Positions 49,419 through 56,710 of a DNA stretch of 64,000 nt are shown here, one piece after another. Both the position numbers and the translations under genes were made by a program. Below the pieces are notes generated by a model that saw only the letters and a program-made list of their open reading frames with translations, had not been told where the DNA came from and searched no databases. Location: assembly GCF_024519315.1 (NCBI RefSeq), contig NZ_JANIIC010000002.1, positions 302,311 to 366,310 of the forward strand, given 5' to 3'. The stretch comes from Streptomyces malaysiensis subsp. samsunensis. Lineage in GTDB: Bacteria > Actinomycetota > Actinomycetes > Streptomycetales > Streptomycetaceae. Each line of letters begins with the position of its first letter. The stretch's first letter is position 1.

Positions 49419-49925
49419 ATGACCCGTACTCCGCTCGCCGATGTGGCCTGTTCGATCGCCCGTGCCACCGATCTGTTCGGCGACGCCTGGACGGCGCTGA
49501 TCATGCGGGATGTGCTCACCGGGGTCACCCGCTTCGACGATCTCGCCCATGACCTGGGCATATCGCGCAAGGTCCTGGCCGCCCGGCTGGCCCGGCTGGT
49601 CGAGGAGGGGGTGCTGATCCGCGAGCGATACCAGGAGCGGCCGCCACGTGAGCACTATCGCGCCACCGCGAAGGGCGAGGAGCTCTATCCGGTGCTCCTC
49701 GCGCTGATGGAGTGGGGCGACCGCTGGTACGCCGGCTCCGCCGGGCCCCCGGCCCGGATCCGCCACCTCGGCTGCGGACGGGACACCACCCCGGTCTCCG
49801 CGTGCGCCCACTGCGGGGAGCCCCTGACGGTCGGCAACACCACCCAGCTCCCGGGCCCCGGCGGGCGCACCGGACCCGGCACCCGGGTGCTGGGTCCGCT
49901 GCTCGCCGCGCGGGAGGGCCGCTGA
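49419..49925 (+). CDS. HxlR-family transcriptional regulator
   Basis: The 168-residue protein starts with an HxlR winged helix: DVACSIARATDLFGDAWTAL, then FDDLAHDLGISRKVLAARLA and YRATAKGEELYPVLLALMEW. After this comes a C-terminal tail with a zinc-ribbon-like pair, HLGCGRDTTP and SACAHCGEPL, which is not part of the basic family and could bind metal. HxlR regulators often respond to reactive electrophiles or aldehydes through cysteines. It is divergent from the methyltransferase gene across the nested palindrome and probably controls it and itself. Confidence 0.88.
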   Translation: MTRTPLADVACSIARATDLFGDAWTALIMRDVLTGVTRFDDLAHDLGISRKVLAARLARLVEEGVLIRERYQERPPREHYRATAKGEELYPVLLALMEWGDRWYAGSAGPPARIRHLGCGRDTTPVSACAHCGEPLTVGNTTQLPGPGGRTGPGTRVLGPLLAAREGR

Positions 49926-50032
49926 GCGGACGGCACCCTCTGGACCCGGCCCCGGCGCGCGCCACGGTTCGGGCGAACGGCACGGGGCACTCGGCACAGC
50001 AGCCGGGCATCCGACCACGAGGAGCGCCGACC

Positions 50033-50521
50033 ATGCGCTACGAAGAACTGACGGGCCTGGTCCAGGCCCGGGCCCAGCTGCCCGACCGGCAGTCGGCCGA
50101 GCGGGCGATACGGGCGACGCTCGAAACCCTCGCCGAGCGCATCCCGGGCGGGCTGGCGGACCACATGGCGGCCCAGTTGCCGCATGAGGCGGGCGAGCCC
50201 CTGCGCCGGGTCGCGGCCGCGCACGAGGGCACGCCCGAGGAGCGGGCGTACCGGCGGGACCACGGCGAGCGGTTCGGCCTCGCCGGCTTCGCGGGCCGGA
50301 TCGCCTGGCGCGCCGAGCACACCGAGGAGGAGGCGCTGCGCGAGGCGGCCGCGTTCTTCGAGGTGCTGGACTCGGCCGTGGACCCGGAGCTGATGGAGAA
50401 GCTCTACGGCGTACTGCCGAACGACATCCGCGGGCTGCTGCCGGAGGCACGGGCCGAGCGGGACACACGGGCCGAGCGGGACACACGGGCCGAGCGGGGC
50501 TCCCAGGCCGAGCGGGGCTGA
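50033..50521 (+). CDS. DUF2267 protein with repetitive C-terminus
   Basis: The 162-residue protein has the DUF2267 pattern in residues 1-130: RYEELTGLVQARAQLPDRQS, then AIRATLETLAERIPGGLADH, MAAQLP and VLDSAVDPELMEKLYGVLP. Its function is unknown. The fold is helical and resembles a tandem of small helical domains. The last 25 residues are RAERDT-type repeats encoded by four 18-bp tandem units (50449-50520), which look recently expanded. ATG at 50033 follows GAGGAG. The gene is followed directly by a dispersed repeat that also occurs after the GH2 gene. Confidence 0.82.
   Translation: MRYEELTGLVQARAQLPDRQSAERAIRATLETLAERIPGGLADHMAAQLPHEAGEPLRRVAAAHEGTPEERAYRRDHGERFGLAGFAGRIAWRAEHTEEEALREAAAFFEVLDSAVDPELMEKLYGVLPNDIRGLLPEARAERDTRAERDTRAERGSQAERG
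50449..50520 (+). repeat. In-frame 18-bp tandem repeat at the end of the DUF2267 gene
   Basis: Four units related to CGGGCCGAGCGGGACACA run to the last sense codon. The first two are identical and the last two diverge. The unit encodes RAERDT or close variants, so copy number changes would lengthen the acidic-basic tail without breaking the frame. Confidence 0.75.
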
Positions 50522-50700
50522 ACGCTCCGCTGGAAGTGCCGTGACCTGCCGTCGATCGTCCGTGGCACCGTCGCGGCCGGTCGCGCCCGCGCGGCGGAGC
50601 CGCACACCGACACAGCCACGCGGAGCCGCGCACCGACACAGCCACGCGCCCCTTCGGGGCGCCACCGAACCGCAGCCGACTTCCGCTCCCACCTCCGCGA
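50522..50700. repeat. Dispersed extragenic repeat, copy B
   Basis: Beginning at the DUF2267 stop, the order CGCTCCGCTGGAAGTGCCG, GTCGCGGCCGGTCGCGC, GCGCCCC-TTC-GGGGCGC and CCGAACCG follows the copy at 7620-7740. This copy also carries an internal duplication of a GGAGCCGC-CACCGACACAGCCACG unit. The TTC-loop hairpin is likely to end transcription. Confidence 0.6.
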
Positions 50701-50736
50701 ATTGCCGTGGCGTGGTCGTCTTGCCAGTCTGTCCCC

Positions 50737-51420
50737 ATGCCGACCACCAGCCTCTCCGAGCTCGTCGATGAACTGCTCTCCGGGATCCGCCCGCTGCCGA
50801 TCGTCTCCGCGGGCGTCCCCGTGCTCCGGCGACCGGCCCTGCCCTACGACGGCCAACTGGCCCCGGACCAGCTGGACCGGCTGCTGGCGGCGATGCGGGA
50901 GACGATGCACTCCGCGCCCGGAGTGGGGCTCGCCGCCCCGCAGATCGGTGTGCCGCTGCGGCTCGCGGTGATCGAGGACCCGGCGGAGGTGACGGCCGAG
51001 GTGCGGGAGGCGCGCGGCCGGGTGCCGCAGCCGTACCGAGTACTGGTCAATCCCGTCTACGAACCGATCGGCGACGGCCGGGCGGCGTTCTTCGAGGGGT
51101 GTCTGAGCATCCCCGGATGGGCCGCCGTGGTCAGCCGCCCGGACCGGATCCGGCTGCGCGGACAGGACGAGACGGGGCGGGAGCTGGACGAGGAGTTCAC
51201 CGGCTGGCCCGCACGGATCGTCCAGCACGAGACCGACCATCTCGGCGGCGTCCTCTATCTGGATCTGGCCGAAACTCGCTCCCTGTCCACGGCCCAGGCC
51301 GTGAGCGACTACTGGTCCCAGCCCACCCCCGCCACCGCGGCCCACGCGCTGGGCTTCCCGCTCCGGTCCGCCACCGGCGCCGCCGATGACAGCGGCGACA
51401 CCGGCGCTACCGCTCCGTAA
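50737..51420 (+). CDS. def: Peptide deformylase
   Basis: The 227-residue enzyme has all three deformylase motifs: GVGLAAPQIG, EGCLSIPG (Cys ligand) and QHETDHLGG (two His ligands and the catalytic Glu). It removes the formyl group from nascent proteins using Fe2+ or a similar metal. The protein is longer than minimal deformylases, with a 40-residue N-terminal lead and a 45-residue C-terminal extension. Streptomycetes usually carry several def genes, and this one has no fmt partner beside it. ATG at 50737 is used. The earlier GTG at 50707 would add 10 residues without a ribosome site. Confidence 0.92.
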   Translation: MPTTSLSELVDELLSGIRPLPIVSAGVPVLRRPALPYDGQLAPDQLDRLLAAMRETMHSAPGVGLAAPQIGVPLRLAVIEDPAEVTAEVREARGRVPQPYRVLVNPVYEPIGDGRAAFFEGCLSIPGWAAVVSRPDRIRLRGQDETGRELDEEFTGWPARIVQHETDHLGGVLYLDLAETRSLSTAQAVSDYWSQPTPATAAHALGFPLRSATGAADDSGDTGATAP

Positions 51421-51451
51421 CCACGCCCTACCAGCAGCATGCTTTCGTCAT

Positions 51452-51497
51452 CGACTGGCAGTCGTCGAATCACCGCACGGACACTGTGACGTACGTC
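51452..51497. promoter_or_regulatory. Two small palindromes upstream of olsB
   Basis: CGACTG-g-CAGTCG (51452-51464) and GACGTACGTC (51488-51497) are perfect inverted repeats in the 212-bp spacer between def and olsB. The first could end def transcription or bind a regulator. The second is a candidate operator. No promoter hexamers were convincing. Confidence 0.35.
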
Positions 51498-51632
51498 GCC
51501 ACGGCAAGACTGGTGGATGCCCGCGGTACGCGCCGCCTCAGCGCACCGCACGGCGAGTGAGGCGTTTCTTCCGCTCTTCCGCATCCTCCCCAGTCCCCAC
51601 CGCTCCTGACTTCCCCCGAACGGAGAACAGGA

Positions 51633-52391
51633 ATGTCCGTGCTCACGACGTCCTCGACAACGGCGGCCACCAGCTCGTACGTCACCTCGATCGCCCACAC
51701 CCGGGAGCAGATCCACGCGGCGCAGCGACTGCGCTACCAGGTGTTCGGCGAAGAGAGGGGCGGTCGGCTGGACGCGGCGGTCGACGGCCGCGATGTGGAT
51801 GAGTTCGACGAGGTCATGGACCATCTGATCGTCACGGACACGGCGACGGGCACCGTGGTCGGCACCTACCGGCTGCTTCCCCCGGGCCGCAGTGAGCGGC
51901 TCTACTCGGACACCGAGTTCGATCTGCGCGGGCTTCCGGCCGAGGTCCGCTCGTCCATGGTCGAGGCCGGCCGCGCCTGTGTGCACGCCGACCACCGCTC
52001 GGGCGCCGTCATCAACCTCATGTGGGCCGGTCTGGCCCGCTATGTGCTGCTGTCCGGCCACCGCTATCTCGCGGGCTGCGCCTCGGTTCCGCTGGCCGAC
52101 GGCGAGCAGGCCGCCGCGGGCGCCTGGCTGCTCGGCACCACCAAGCACGCCGCCCCGCCCGAGATGCGGGTCCACCCGCACGACCCCTGGATACCCTCGC
52201 GGCCGCTGGACGGCGAGCCCAGCTACGCCGAACTGCCGCCGCTGCTCCGTGGCTATCTGCGGGTCGGTGCCTGGATGTGCGGATCCCCGCAGTACGACCG
52301 GGCCTTCAACGACGCCGACTTCTTCGTGCTCCTGGACACCGAGCGGATGAACGACCGCTACCGCCGCTACTTCCTGGGTGAATCCCAGTGA
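51633..52391 (+). CDS. olsB: Ornithine-lipid N-acyltransferase, OlsB-like (GNAT fold)
   Basis: The 252-residue protein matches the OlsB/autoinducer-synthase-like acyltransferase family: RLRYQVFGEERGGRLDAAVD, then DEFDEVMDHLIVTDTATGTV, GTYRLLPPG and EAGRACVHADHRSGAVINLM. OlsB transfers a 3-hydroxyacyl chain from acyl carrier protein to the alpha-amino group of ornithine, giving lyso-ornithine lipid. The next gene encodes the second acyltransferase and overlaps by GTGA, the same pairing seen for the S. coelicolor ornithine lipid genes. ATG at 51633 has GGAGAACAGGA upstream. Amino acids other than ornithine cannot be excluded as substrates. Confidence 0.82.
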   Translation: MSVLTTSSTTAATSSYVTSIAHTREQIHAAQRLRYQVFGEERGGRLDAAVDGRDVDEFDEVMDHLIVTDTATGTVVGTYRLLPPGRSERLYSDTEFDLRGLPAEVRSSMVEAGRACVHADHRSGAVINLMWAGLARYVLLSGHRYLAGCASVPLADGEQAAAGAWLLGTTKHAAPPEMRVHPHDPWIPSRPLDGEPSYAELPPLLRGYLRVGAWMCGSPQYDRAFNDADFFVLLDTERMNDRYRRYFLGESQ

Positions 52392-53245
52392 CCGTCCCGG
52401 CCGCGATGAGCCTGCCCGCGCACGCCTGGGCGGCCTGGTCCCCGTGCACCACCGGCTGTGTCGCCCACGCCGCGGGCCGCGTCCCGGCCACCCGGGCCGC
52501 CCGGCGGGCCGCGGTCTTCGGCCGGTCGGTGATGGGCGCGCTGCTGTCGGGGCAGAAGATCGCCGAGCCCGAGAGGCTGCGTGCGCGCGCGGCCGCGCTG
52601 CTGGACTCCCTCGGGATCCGGCTGGAAGTGACCGGCGACACCGGGCTCAGCGCCCCGGGCGGCACCGGCACGCTGGTCGTGGCGAACCACATCTCCTGGC
52701 TCGACGTCATCGCGCTGCTCGCGATAGAGCCCGTGGTCATGCTGGCCAAGCGGGAGATCGCGGACTGGCCGCTGATCGGCCCGATGGTCACCCGCGCGGG
52801 CACGATGTACATCGACCGCGGCTCGCTGCGCGAACTCCCCGAAACCGTACGGGAGATGGCGGCCAGGCTGCGCGATGGCCAGTCGGTGATGGCCTTCCCG
52901 CAGGGCATCACCTGGTGTGCGGGCACGGGCGGCAGCTTCCGGCGGGCCACCTTCCAGGCCACGCTGGACGCGGGGGCGCCGGTGCGCCCGGTGACCCTGG
53001 ACTACGTCCAGCACGGCGCCCCGACCACGGTGGCCGCCTTCGTCGGCGAGGACGACTTCGGCGCCTCGCTTCGCCGGGTGCTCCGCGCCGACGGGCTCAC
53101 GGTGCGGGTGGACCTGCACCGGCCGCTGCGGCCGATGCGGGCCGTCGACGACCGGCGCAGGGTCGCGGCGCAGGCCCAGGCGACCGTCTGCGGGGCGCGG
53201 CTGCCGCTCCATCACGAGGTCCCCGCCCTCGAGCTGGCACGCTGA
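52388..53245 (+). CDS. olsA: Lyso-ornithine-lipid O-acyltransferase, OlsA/PlsC-like
   Basis: This 285-residue PlsC-family membrane enzyme has the catalytic NHISWLD (H-x4-D type), the acceptor-binding segment AGTMYIDRGS and FPQGITW in place of the common FPEG. A hydrophobic N-terminal part anchors it. Paired with OlsB, it would add the second acyl chain to lyso-ornithine lipid at the membrane. Ornithine lipids replace phospholipids when phosphate is scarce. The start GTG overlaps the olsB stop. A bulged GC hairpin follows 12 bases after the stop. Confidence 0.83.
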   Translation: MTVPAAMSLPAHAWAAWSPCTTGCVAHAAGRVPATRAARRAAVFGRSVMGALLSGQKIAEPERLRARAAALLDSLGIRLEVTGDTGLSAPGGTGTLVVANHISWLDVIALLAIEPVVMLAKREIADWPLIGPMVTRAGTMYIDRGSLRELPETVREMAARLRDGQSVMAFPQGITWCAGTGGSFRRATFQATLDAGAPVRPVTLDYVQHGAPTTVAAFVGEDDFGASLRRVLRADGLTVRVDLHRPLRPMRAVDDRRRVAAQAQATVCGARLPLHHEVPALELAR

Positions 53246-53256
53246 ACCAATCGCCT

Positions 53257-53293
53257 CCGGGCGCGCCGTCCTGTCTCCACGGACGGCGCCCGG
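53257..53293 (+). terminator. Hairpin after olsA
   Basis: CCGGGCGCGCCGTCC (53257-53271) pairs with GGACGGCGCCCGG (53281-53293), leaving a two-base bulge and a nine-base loop. There is no T-run. It lies 12 bases past the olsA stop and faces the convergent paaK gene. Confidence 0.6.
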
Positions 53294-53369
53294 GGCGGTG
53301 CTCAGCAACTCGTACGCGCGCCGGTTCAGCTTTCCGTCCGCAGGTCCCGGGGTGGGGTTCGGCTGCCCG

Positions 53370-53464
53370 TACGCAGGGCGCTCGCCCCTCCGTCCTCAGC
53401 CCTCAGCCCGCGATCCCGGGACGGCGCTCAATACCCCCTACGCAGGGCGCTCAGCCCTCCGTCC
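53370..53464. repeat. Partial duplication of the paaK 3' end
   Basis: TACGCAGGGCGCTC-G-CCCCTCCGTCC (53370-53395) and the paaK end (53439-53464) are near-identical 26-bp segments, 69 bp apart. A third piece sharing CCGTCCGCAGGTCC with the paaK end lies near 53335. The spacer between olsA and paaK appears to have grown by repeated copying of the paaK tail. Confidence 0.6.
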
Positions 53465-54758
53465 GCAGGTCCTTGACCCGGCGGATCTTGCCCACGGAGC
53501 GCTCCAGCGTCTCCGGGTCCACGACCTCCACCTCGACCGTGAGGCCCACACCGTCCTTGACTCCCCGGACGATCGCCGCCGCGGCGGCCGCGCGCTGCTC
53601 GGGGCCGGCCCCGGGGCGCGCCTCGATCCGTACCGCCATATGGTCCATCCGGCCGCGCCGGGTCAGCTCGACCTGGAAGTGCGGCGCCACCGCCGGGACC
53701 CGCAGCACGATCTCCGCGATCTGGCTGGGGAAGACATTGACCCCGCGCACGATGAGCATGTCGTCACAGCGGCCGGTGATCTTCTGGATGCGCCGGAAGG
53801 CGGGGCGGGCGGTGCCGGGCAGCAGCCGGGTCAGATCCCGGGTGCGGTAGCGGATGACGGGGAGCGCCTCCTTGGTGAGGGTGGTGAAGGTCAGCTCCCC
53901 CTCCTCGCCGCCGGGCAGCACCGCGTCGGTCAGCGGATCCACGATCTCCGGGTAGAAGTGGTCCTCCCAGACGTGCAGCCCGTCCTTGGTCTCCACGCAC
54001 TCCTGGGCCACCCCCGGGCCGATCACCTCCGAGAGCCCGTAGATGTCCACCGCGTGGATGCCCATGCGCTCCTCGATCTCCCGGCGCATCTCCTCCGTCC
54101 AGGGTTCGGCGCCGAATATGCCGACCTGGAGGGAGGTGGAGCGGGGATCGACGCCATGTCGCTCGAACTCGTCGAGGAGCGTCAGCAGATACGAGGGCGT
54201 GATCATGATGATCTCGGGTCTGAGGTCCTGGATGAGCCGCACCTGCCGGGCGGTCATTCCGCCGGAGGCGGGGATGACCGTGCAGCCGAGCCGCTCGGCG
54301 CCGTAGTGGGCGCCGAGGCCGCCGGTGAACAGGCCGTAGCCGTAGGAGACATGCACCTTGTGGCCGGGCCGACCGCCGGCCGCGCGGATCGAGCGGGCGA
54401 TCACCTCCGCCCATACCGCCAAGTCGTGCTCGGTGTAGCCGACGAGGGTGGGACGGCCGGTGGTACCGCTGGAGGCGTGGATCCGGCGCACCTCGCCCTG
54501 CTCGACGGCGAACATCCCGAAGGGGTAGCTGTCGCGCAGATCGGCCTTGGTGGTGAAGGGGAACCGGGCCAGGTCCTCCAGGGTGCGGCAGTCCTCGGGG
54601 CCGACCCCGGCCTCGCGGAACTTCTTGCGGTACAGCTCGACATGGTCGTACGCATGGCGCAGGGTGGCGCGCAGCCGGGTGAGCTGAAGCGCCCTCAGCT
54701 CCTCAGGGCTCATCCGCTCGGCGTCGTCGAGCGGAGCCGCGCTCGGGGATCCCGCCAT
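53451..54758 (-). CDS. paaK: Phenylacetate-CoA ligase
   Basis: The 435-residue adenylate-forming enzyme matches PaaK: FPFTTKADLRDSYPFGMFAV, the ATP loop ASSGTTGRPTLVGYT, YGYGLFTGGLGAHYGAERLG, YGLSEVIGPGVAQEC and GRCDDMLIVRGVNVFPSQIA. It activates phenylacetate with ATP and CoA as the entry step of aerobic phenylacetate breakdown. The paaABCDE epoxidase genes are not in this window, so the gene is detached from the main pathway cluster or serves a related aryl acid. ATG at 54758 is used. A PaaR-type operator lies 27-40 bases upstream. Confidence 0.93.
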   Translation of the reverse strand: MAGSPSAAPLDDAERMSPEELRALQLTRLRATLRHAYDHVELYRKKFREAGVGPEDCRTLEDLARFPFTTKADLRDSYPFGMFAVEQGEVRRIHASSGTTGRPTLVGYTEHDLAVWAEVIARSIRAAGGRPGHKVHVSYGYGLFTGGLGAHYGAERLGCTVIPASGGMTARQVRLIQDLRPEIIMITPSYLLTLLDEFERHGVDPRSTSLQVGIFGAEPWTEEMRREIEERMGIHAVDIYGLSEVIGPGVAQECVETKDGLHVWEDHFYPEIVDPLTDAVLPGGEEGELTFTTLTKEALPVIRYRTRDLTRLLPGTARPAFRRIQKITGRCDDMLIVRGVNVFPSQIAEIVLRVPAVAPHFQVELTRRGRMDHMAVRIEARPGAGPEQRAAAAAAIVRGVKDGVGLTVEVEVVDPETLERSVGKIRRVKDLRTEG

Positions 54759-54784
54759 GGGCCGTCCACCACCTCCGGTTGCCG

Positions 54785-54798
54785 ACCGAACATTCGGT
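54785..54798. promoter_or_regulatory. PaaR-type TetR operator upstream of paaK
   Basis: ACCGAA-CA-TTCGGT is a perfect 6-bp inverted repeat, extended by CCGACC and CCGGTCGG on either side. ACCGAACATTCGGT-like sequences bind the TetR repressors of phenylacetate genes in actinobacteria. The position close before the paaK start suits repression. The regulator gene is elsewhere. Confidence 0.6.
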
Positions 54799-54971
54799 TA
54801 CCGGTCGGGCGCGGTCCAGTAATCCAGCATCCGACCTGGCTGTCAAGGGTTCGGACACTCCCCTACGCACCCCGGCGCGTGGACGGTGAACGATCGGCTC
54901 GACCCATCCGTATCCGTGGGCGCGGTGGGCTCAGCCGCCCGCATCCCGGATCCGCGACGAGAGGGCCTTTC

Positions 54972-55493
54972 ATGTACGACGCCGCCGACGCCGACGTTCC
55001 GCACCCGGTCCGTTCCGACGACCGCGCCCCGCGCCATCGCGGCCCGCGCGCGGTGGCGGTCGCGGCGGCGGTGGGCGCGCTGCTGGCCCTCGCCGGGTGC
55101 GGTGGGGGCGGGGGCGGTAAGGCGGACGCCAAGGCGGAGACCGGGGGCAACGCCGCCCGGCCGAGCGCGAGCCCCGCGCCCAAGGCCGCGCGGGTGGAAC
55201 AGCTCGCCTCGGCCGCCGGCTGCGAGCCCGAGTTCACCACCAAGGTGGACGACTACCGCCAGGCCGTCTGCAAGAGCGCCAAGGGCAAGTTCGTCTTCCT
55301 CGACTTCGTCACCGCCAAGGGGCAGCGCGACTGGCTGGAGACCGCGCAGATGTACGGCGGGGTCTATCTGGTGGGCAACCGCTGGGTGCTGTCATCCTCG
55401 CCCCGGAAGAACATGGAGCGGCTCCGGGACGATTTCGGCGGCACCATCGAAGGAGGCACCTCCTACGGAAGCGCCTCCGGCACCCCCCAGTAA
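54972..55493 (+). CDS. Lipoprotein of unknown function
   Basis: The 173-residue protein has a basic lead, a hydrophobic helix and lipobox LALAGC (Cys43), followed by a glycine run and a disordered linker of about 35 residues. The folded part (about 80-155; VEQLASAAGCEPEFTTKVDD, then FVFLDFVTAKGQRDWLETAQ and VYLVGNRWVLSS) contains one Cys pair and recurs in streptomycete lipoproteins with no known function. It would be attached outside the membrane. ATG at 54972 is used. It is divergent from paaK but outside the PaaR-like operator. Confidence 0.75.
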   Translation: MYDAADADVPHPVRSDDRAPRHRGPRAVAVAAAVGALLALAGCGGGGGGKADAKAETGGNAARPSASPAPKAARVEQLASAAGCEPEFTTKVDDYRQAVCKSAKGKFVFLDFVTAKGQRDWLETAQMYGGVYLVGNRWVLSSSPRKNMERLRDDFGGTIEGGTSYGSASGTPQ

Positions 55494-55610
55494 TCACCCG
55501 CCCATCGCCCGACGCCGACCCCTTAGGTGCAGGTACGTCTACGGGATGTCCGGCAGACCACGCGGTGGAGCCGCATATCGGCGCTTTCCCCTCCCCGCCC
55601 CTTCCCGATA

Positions 55611-55629
55611 CCAGGGGCTCCGCCCCTGG
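55611..55629. terminator. GC hairpin between convergent lipoprotein and binding-protein genes
   Basis: CCAGGGGC-TCC-GCCCCTGG is a perfect 8-bp stem with a 3-base loop, a form seen at many streptomycete gene ends. It lies 36 bases beyond the stop of the binding-protein gene and in the convergent spacer. Confidence 0.65.
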
Positions 55630-55664
55630 ACCCCGAGACCTGGGACGCAGCCCCGGCCTGGGGG

Positions 55665-56600
55665 CTAAGCGGGGTCCCACTGCGGCATCGGGGCGATGGC
55701 CCATTTGCCCTTGCCACCGGGGGTGGACGACATCATCGAGCCCGCGGCCCAGGCGCCGGCCAGATAGCCGGCCGTCTCACCGCTTTGCATATGGGCGCGC
55801 CACTGCTGGCTGGAGCCGGGTTCCACGCGCACCAGGTCGTTGTCCATCAGACGCTGCCAGTAGGTGGCGACCTTGCGGGTGGGGGCGTCGTCCATGGAGA
55901 CGTGCCAGGTGTCGTCGGACGTCCGGTACCACTGGGCCCCGGCCTGCCAGGCGTACCCCGCCAGATAGAGGGTGCCACCGGTGGTGAAGAGGCTGGCGAT
56001 ACGGGAGCGGGGCTGGGCCTGCTTGAGCTTGCGGGCCGAACTCTCGAACTCCGCCCAGGTCTTGGGGACCGGGATGTGGTTCCTGGTGAAGATGTCCTTG
56101 CGGTACAGGAAGACCATCGGCTCGATGTCCACCGGTACGGCGTAGGTGCGCCCGTCGAAGGTGGTGAGGTCCAGCGCCTGCGGAAGGATCTTGCGGCGCA
56201 CCGAGTCGGGCAGCAGCTCGCTGATGTCCCGGGGCACGCCGTCGATGGTGAAGCCGGGCAGCTGGGGGTATTCGATGGTGGCGACATCGGGGGCGTTGCC
56301 CGCGCGGGCGGCGTTGCTGAGCTTGGCCCAGCCGCCCTGTTCGCCGGAGGGGACCTGCTGGAAGTCGACCTCGATGGTGTCGTGGGTGCGGTTGAACTCG
56401 TCGACGACCTCCTGACTGCCGCGCAACGGCGACCAGAAGGTGAGGCGTACGGGTCCGTCACCGGCGGTGTCGGCTGCGCGATGTGTTGAGCAACCCGCGC
56501 AGCCCGCCAGGACGAGGGCGAGCAGTGTGAGCAGTGCGGTGGTTCCCGCCGTCGCCCGGCGTCCGGTTACCGGGCGTCCTGGGCGTCTCTGACCAGGCAT
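55665..56600 (-). CDS. Sugar ABC transporter substrate-binding lipoprotein, C-terminally truncated
   Basis: The protein begins with a lipoprotein signal (lipobox LAGC, Cys34) and a family 1 sugar-binding fold: LTFWSPLRGSQEVVDEFNRT, PDVATIEYPQLPGFT, YAVPVDIEPMVFLYRKDIF. It ends after AIAPMPQWDPA at 311 residues. Family members are usually 410-450 residues, and the missing part would complete the second lobe and the hinge closure. The stop TAG is followed by GC-rich hairpin sequence, so a deletion or insertion probably removed the end. No permease genes are nearby. It may be non-functional. ATG at 56600 follows GGGGAGG. Confidence 0.8.
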   Translation of the reverse strand: MPGQRRPGRPVTGRRATAGTTALLTLLALVLAGCAGCSTHRAADTAGDGPVRLTFWSPLRGSQEVVDEFNRTHDTIEVDFQQVPSGEQGGWAKLSNAARAGNAPDVATIEYPQLPGFTIDGVPRDISELLPDSVRRKILPQALDLTTFDGRTYAVPVDIEPMVFLYRKDIFTRNHIPVPKTWAEFESSARKLKQAQPRSRIASLFTTGGTLYLAGYAWQAGAQWYRTSDDTWHVSMDDAPTRKVATYWQRLMDNDLVRVEPGSSQQWRAHMQSGETAGYLAGAWAAGSMMSSTPGGKGKWAIAPMPQWDPA

Positions 56601-56636
56601 GGACCCTCCCCTGATGCAACGGTGGAGTCAGAGGGA

Positions 56637-56666
56637 ATCCTGAGCGCTTGACTGAAAAGCCGTCAA
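56637..56666 (-). promoter_or_regulatory. Promoter with overlapping operator for the binding-protein gene
   Basis: On the minus strand TTGACG (56661-56666) and CAGGAT (56637-56642) are 18 bases apart. TTGAC-N9-GTCAA (56648-56666) overlaps the -35, which would suit repression by the regulator encoded immediately upstream. Confidence 0.55.
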
Positions 56667-56710
56667 TACATCGAACAGAAGAAACCAAAGCGGTCAAACA
56701 ATCAGGAGAA

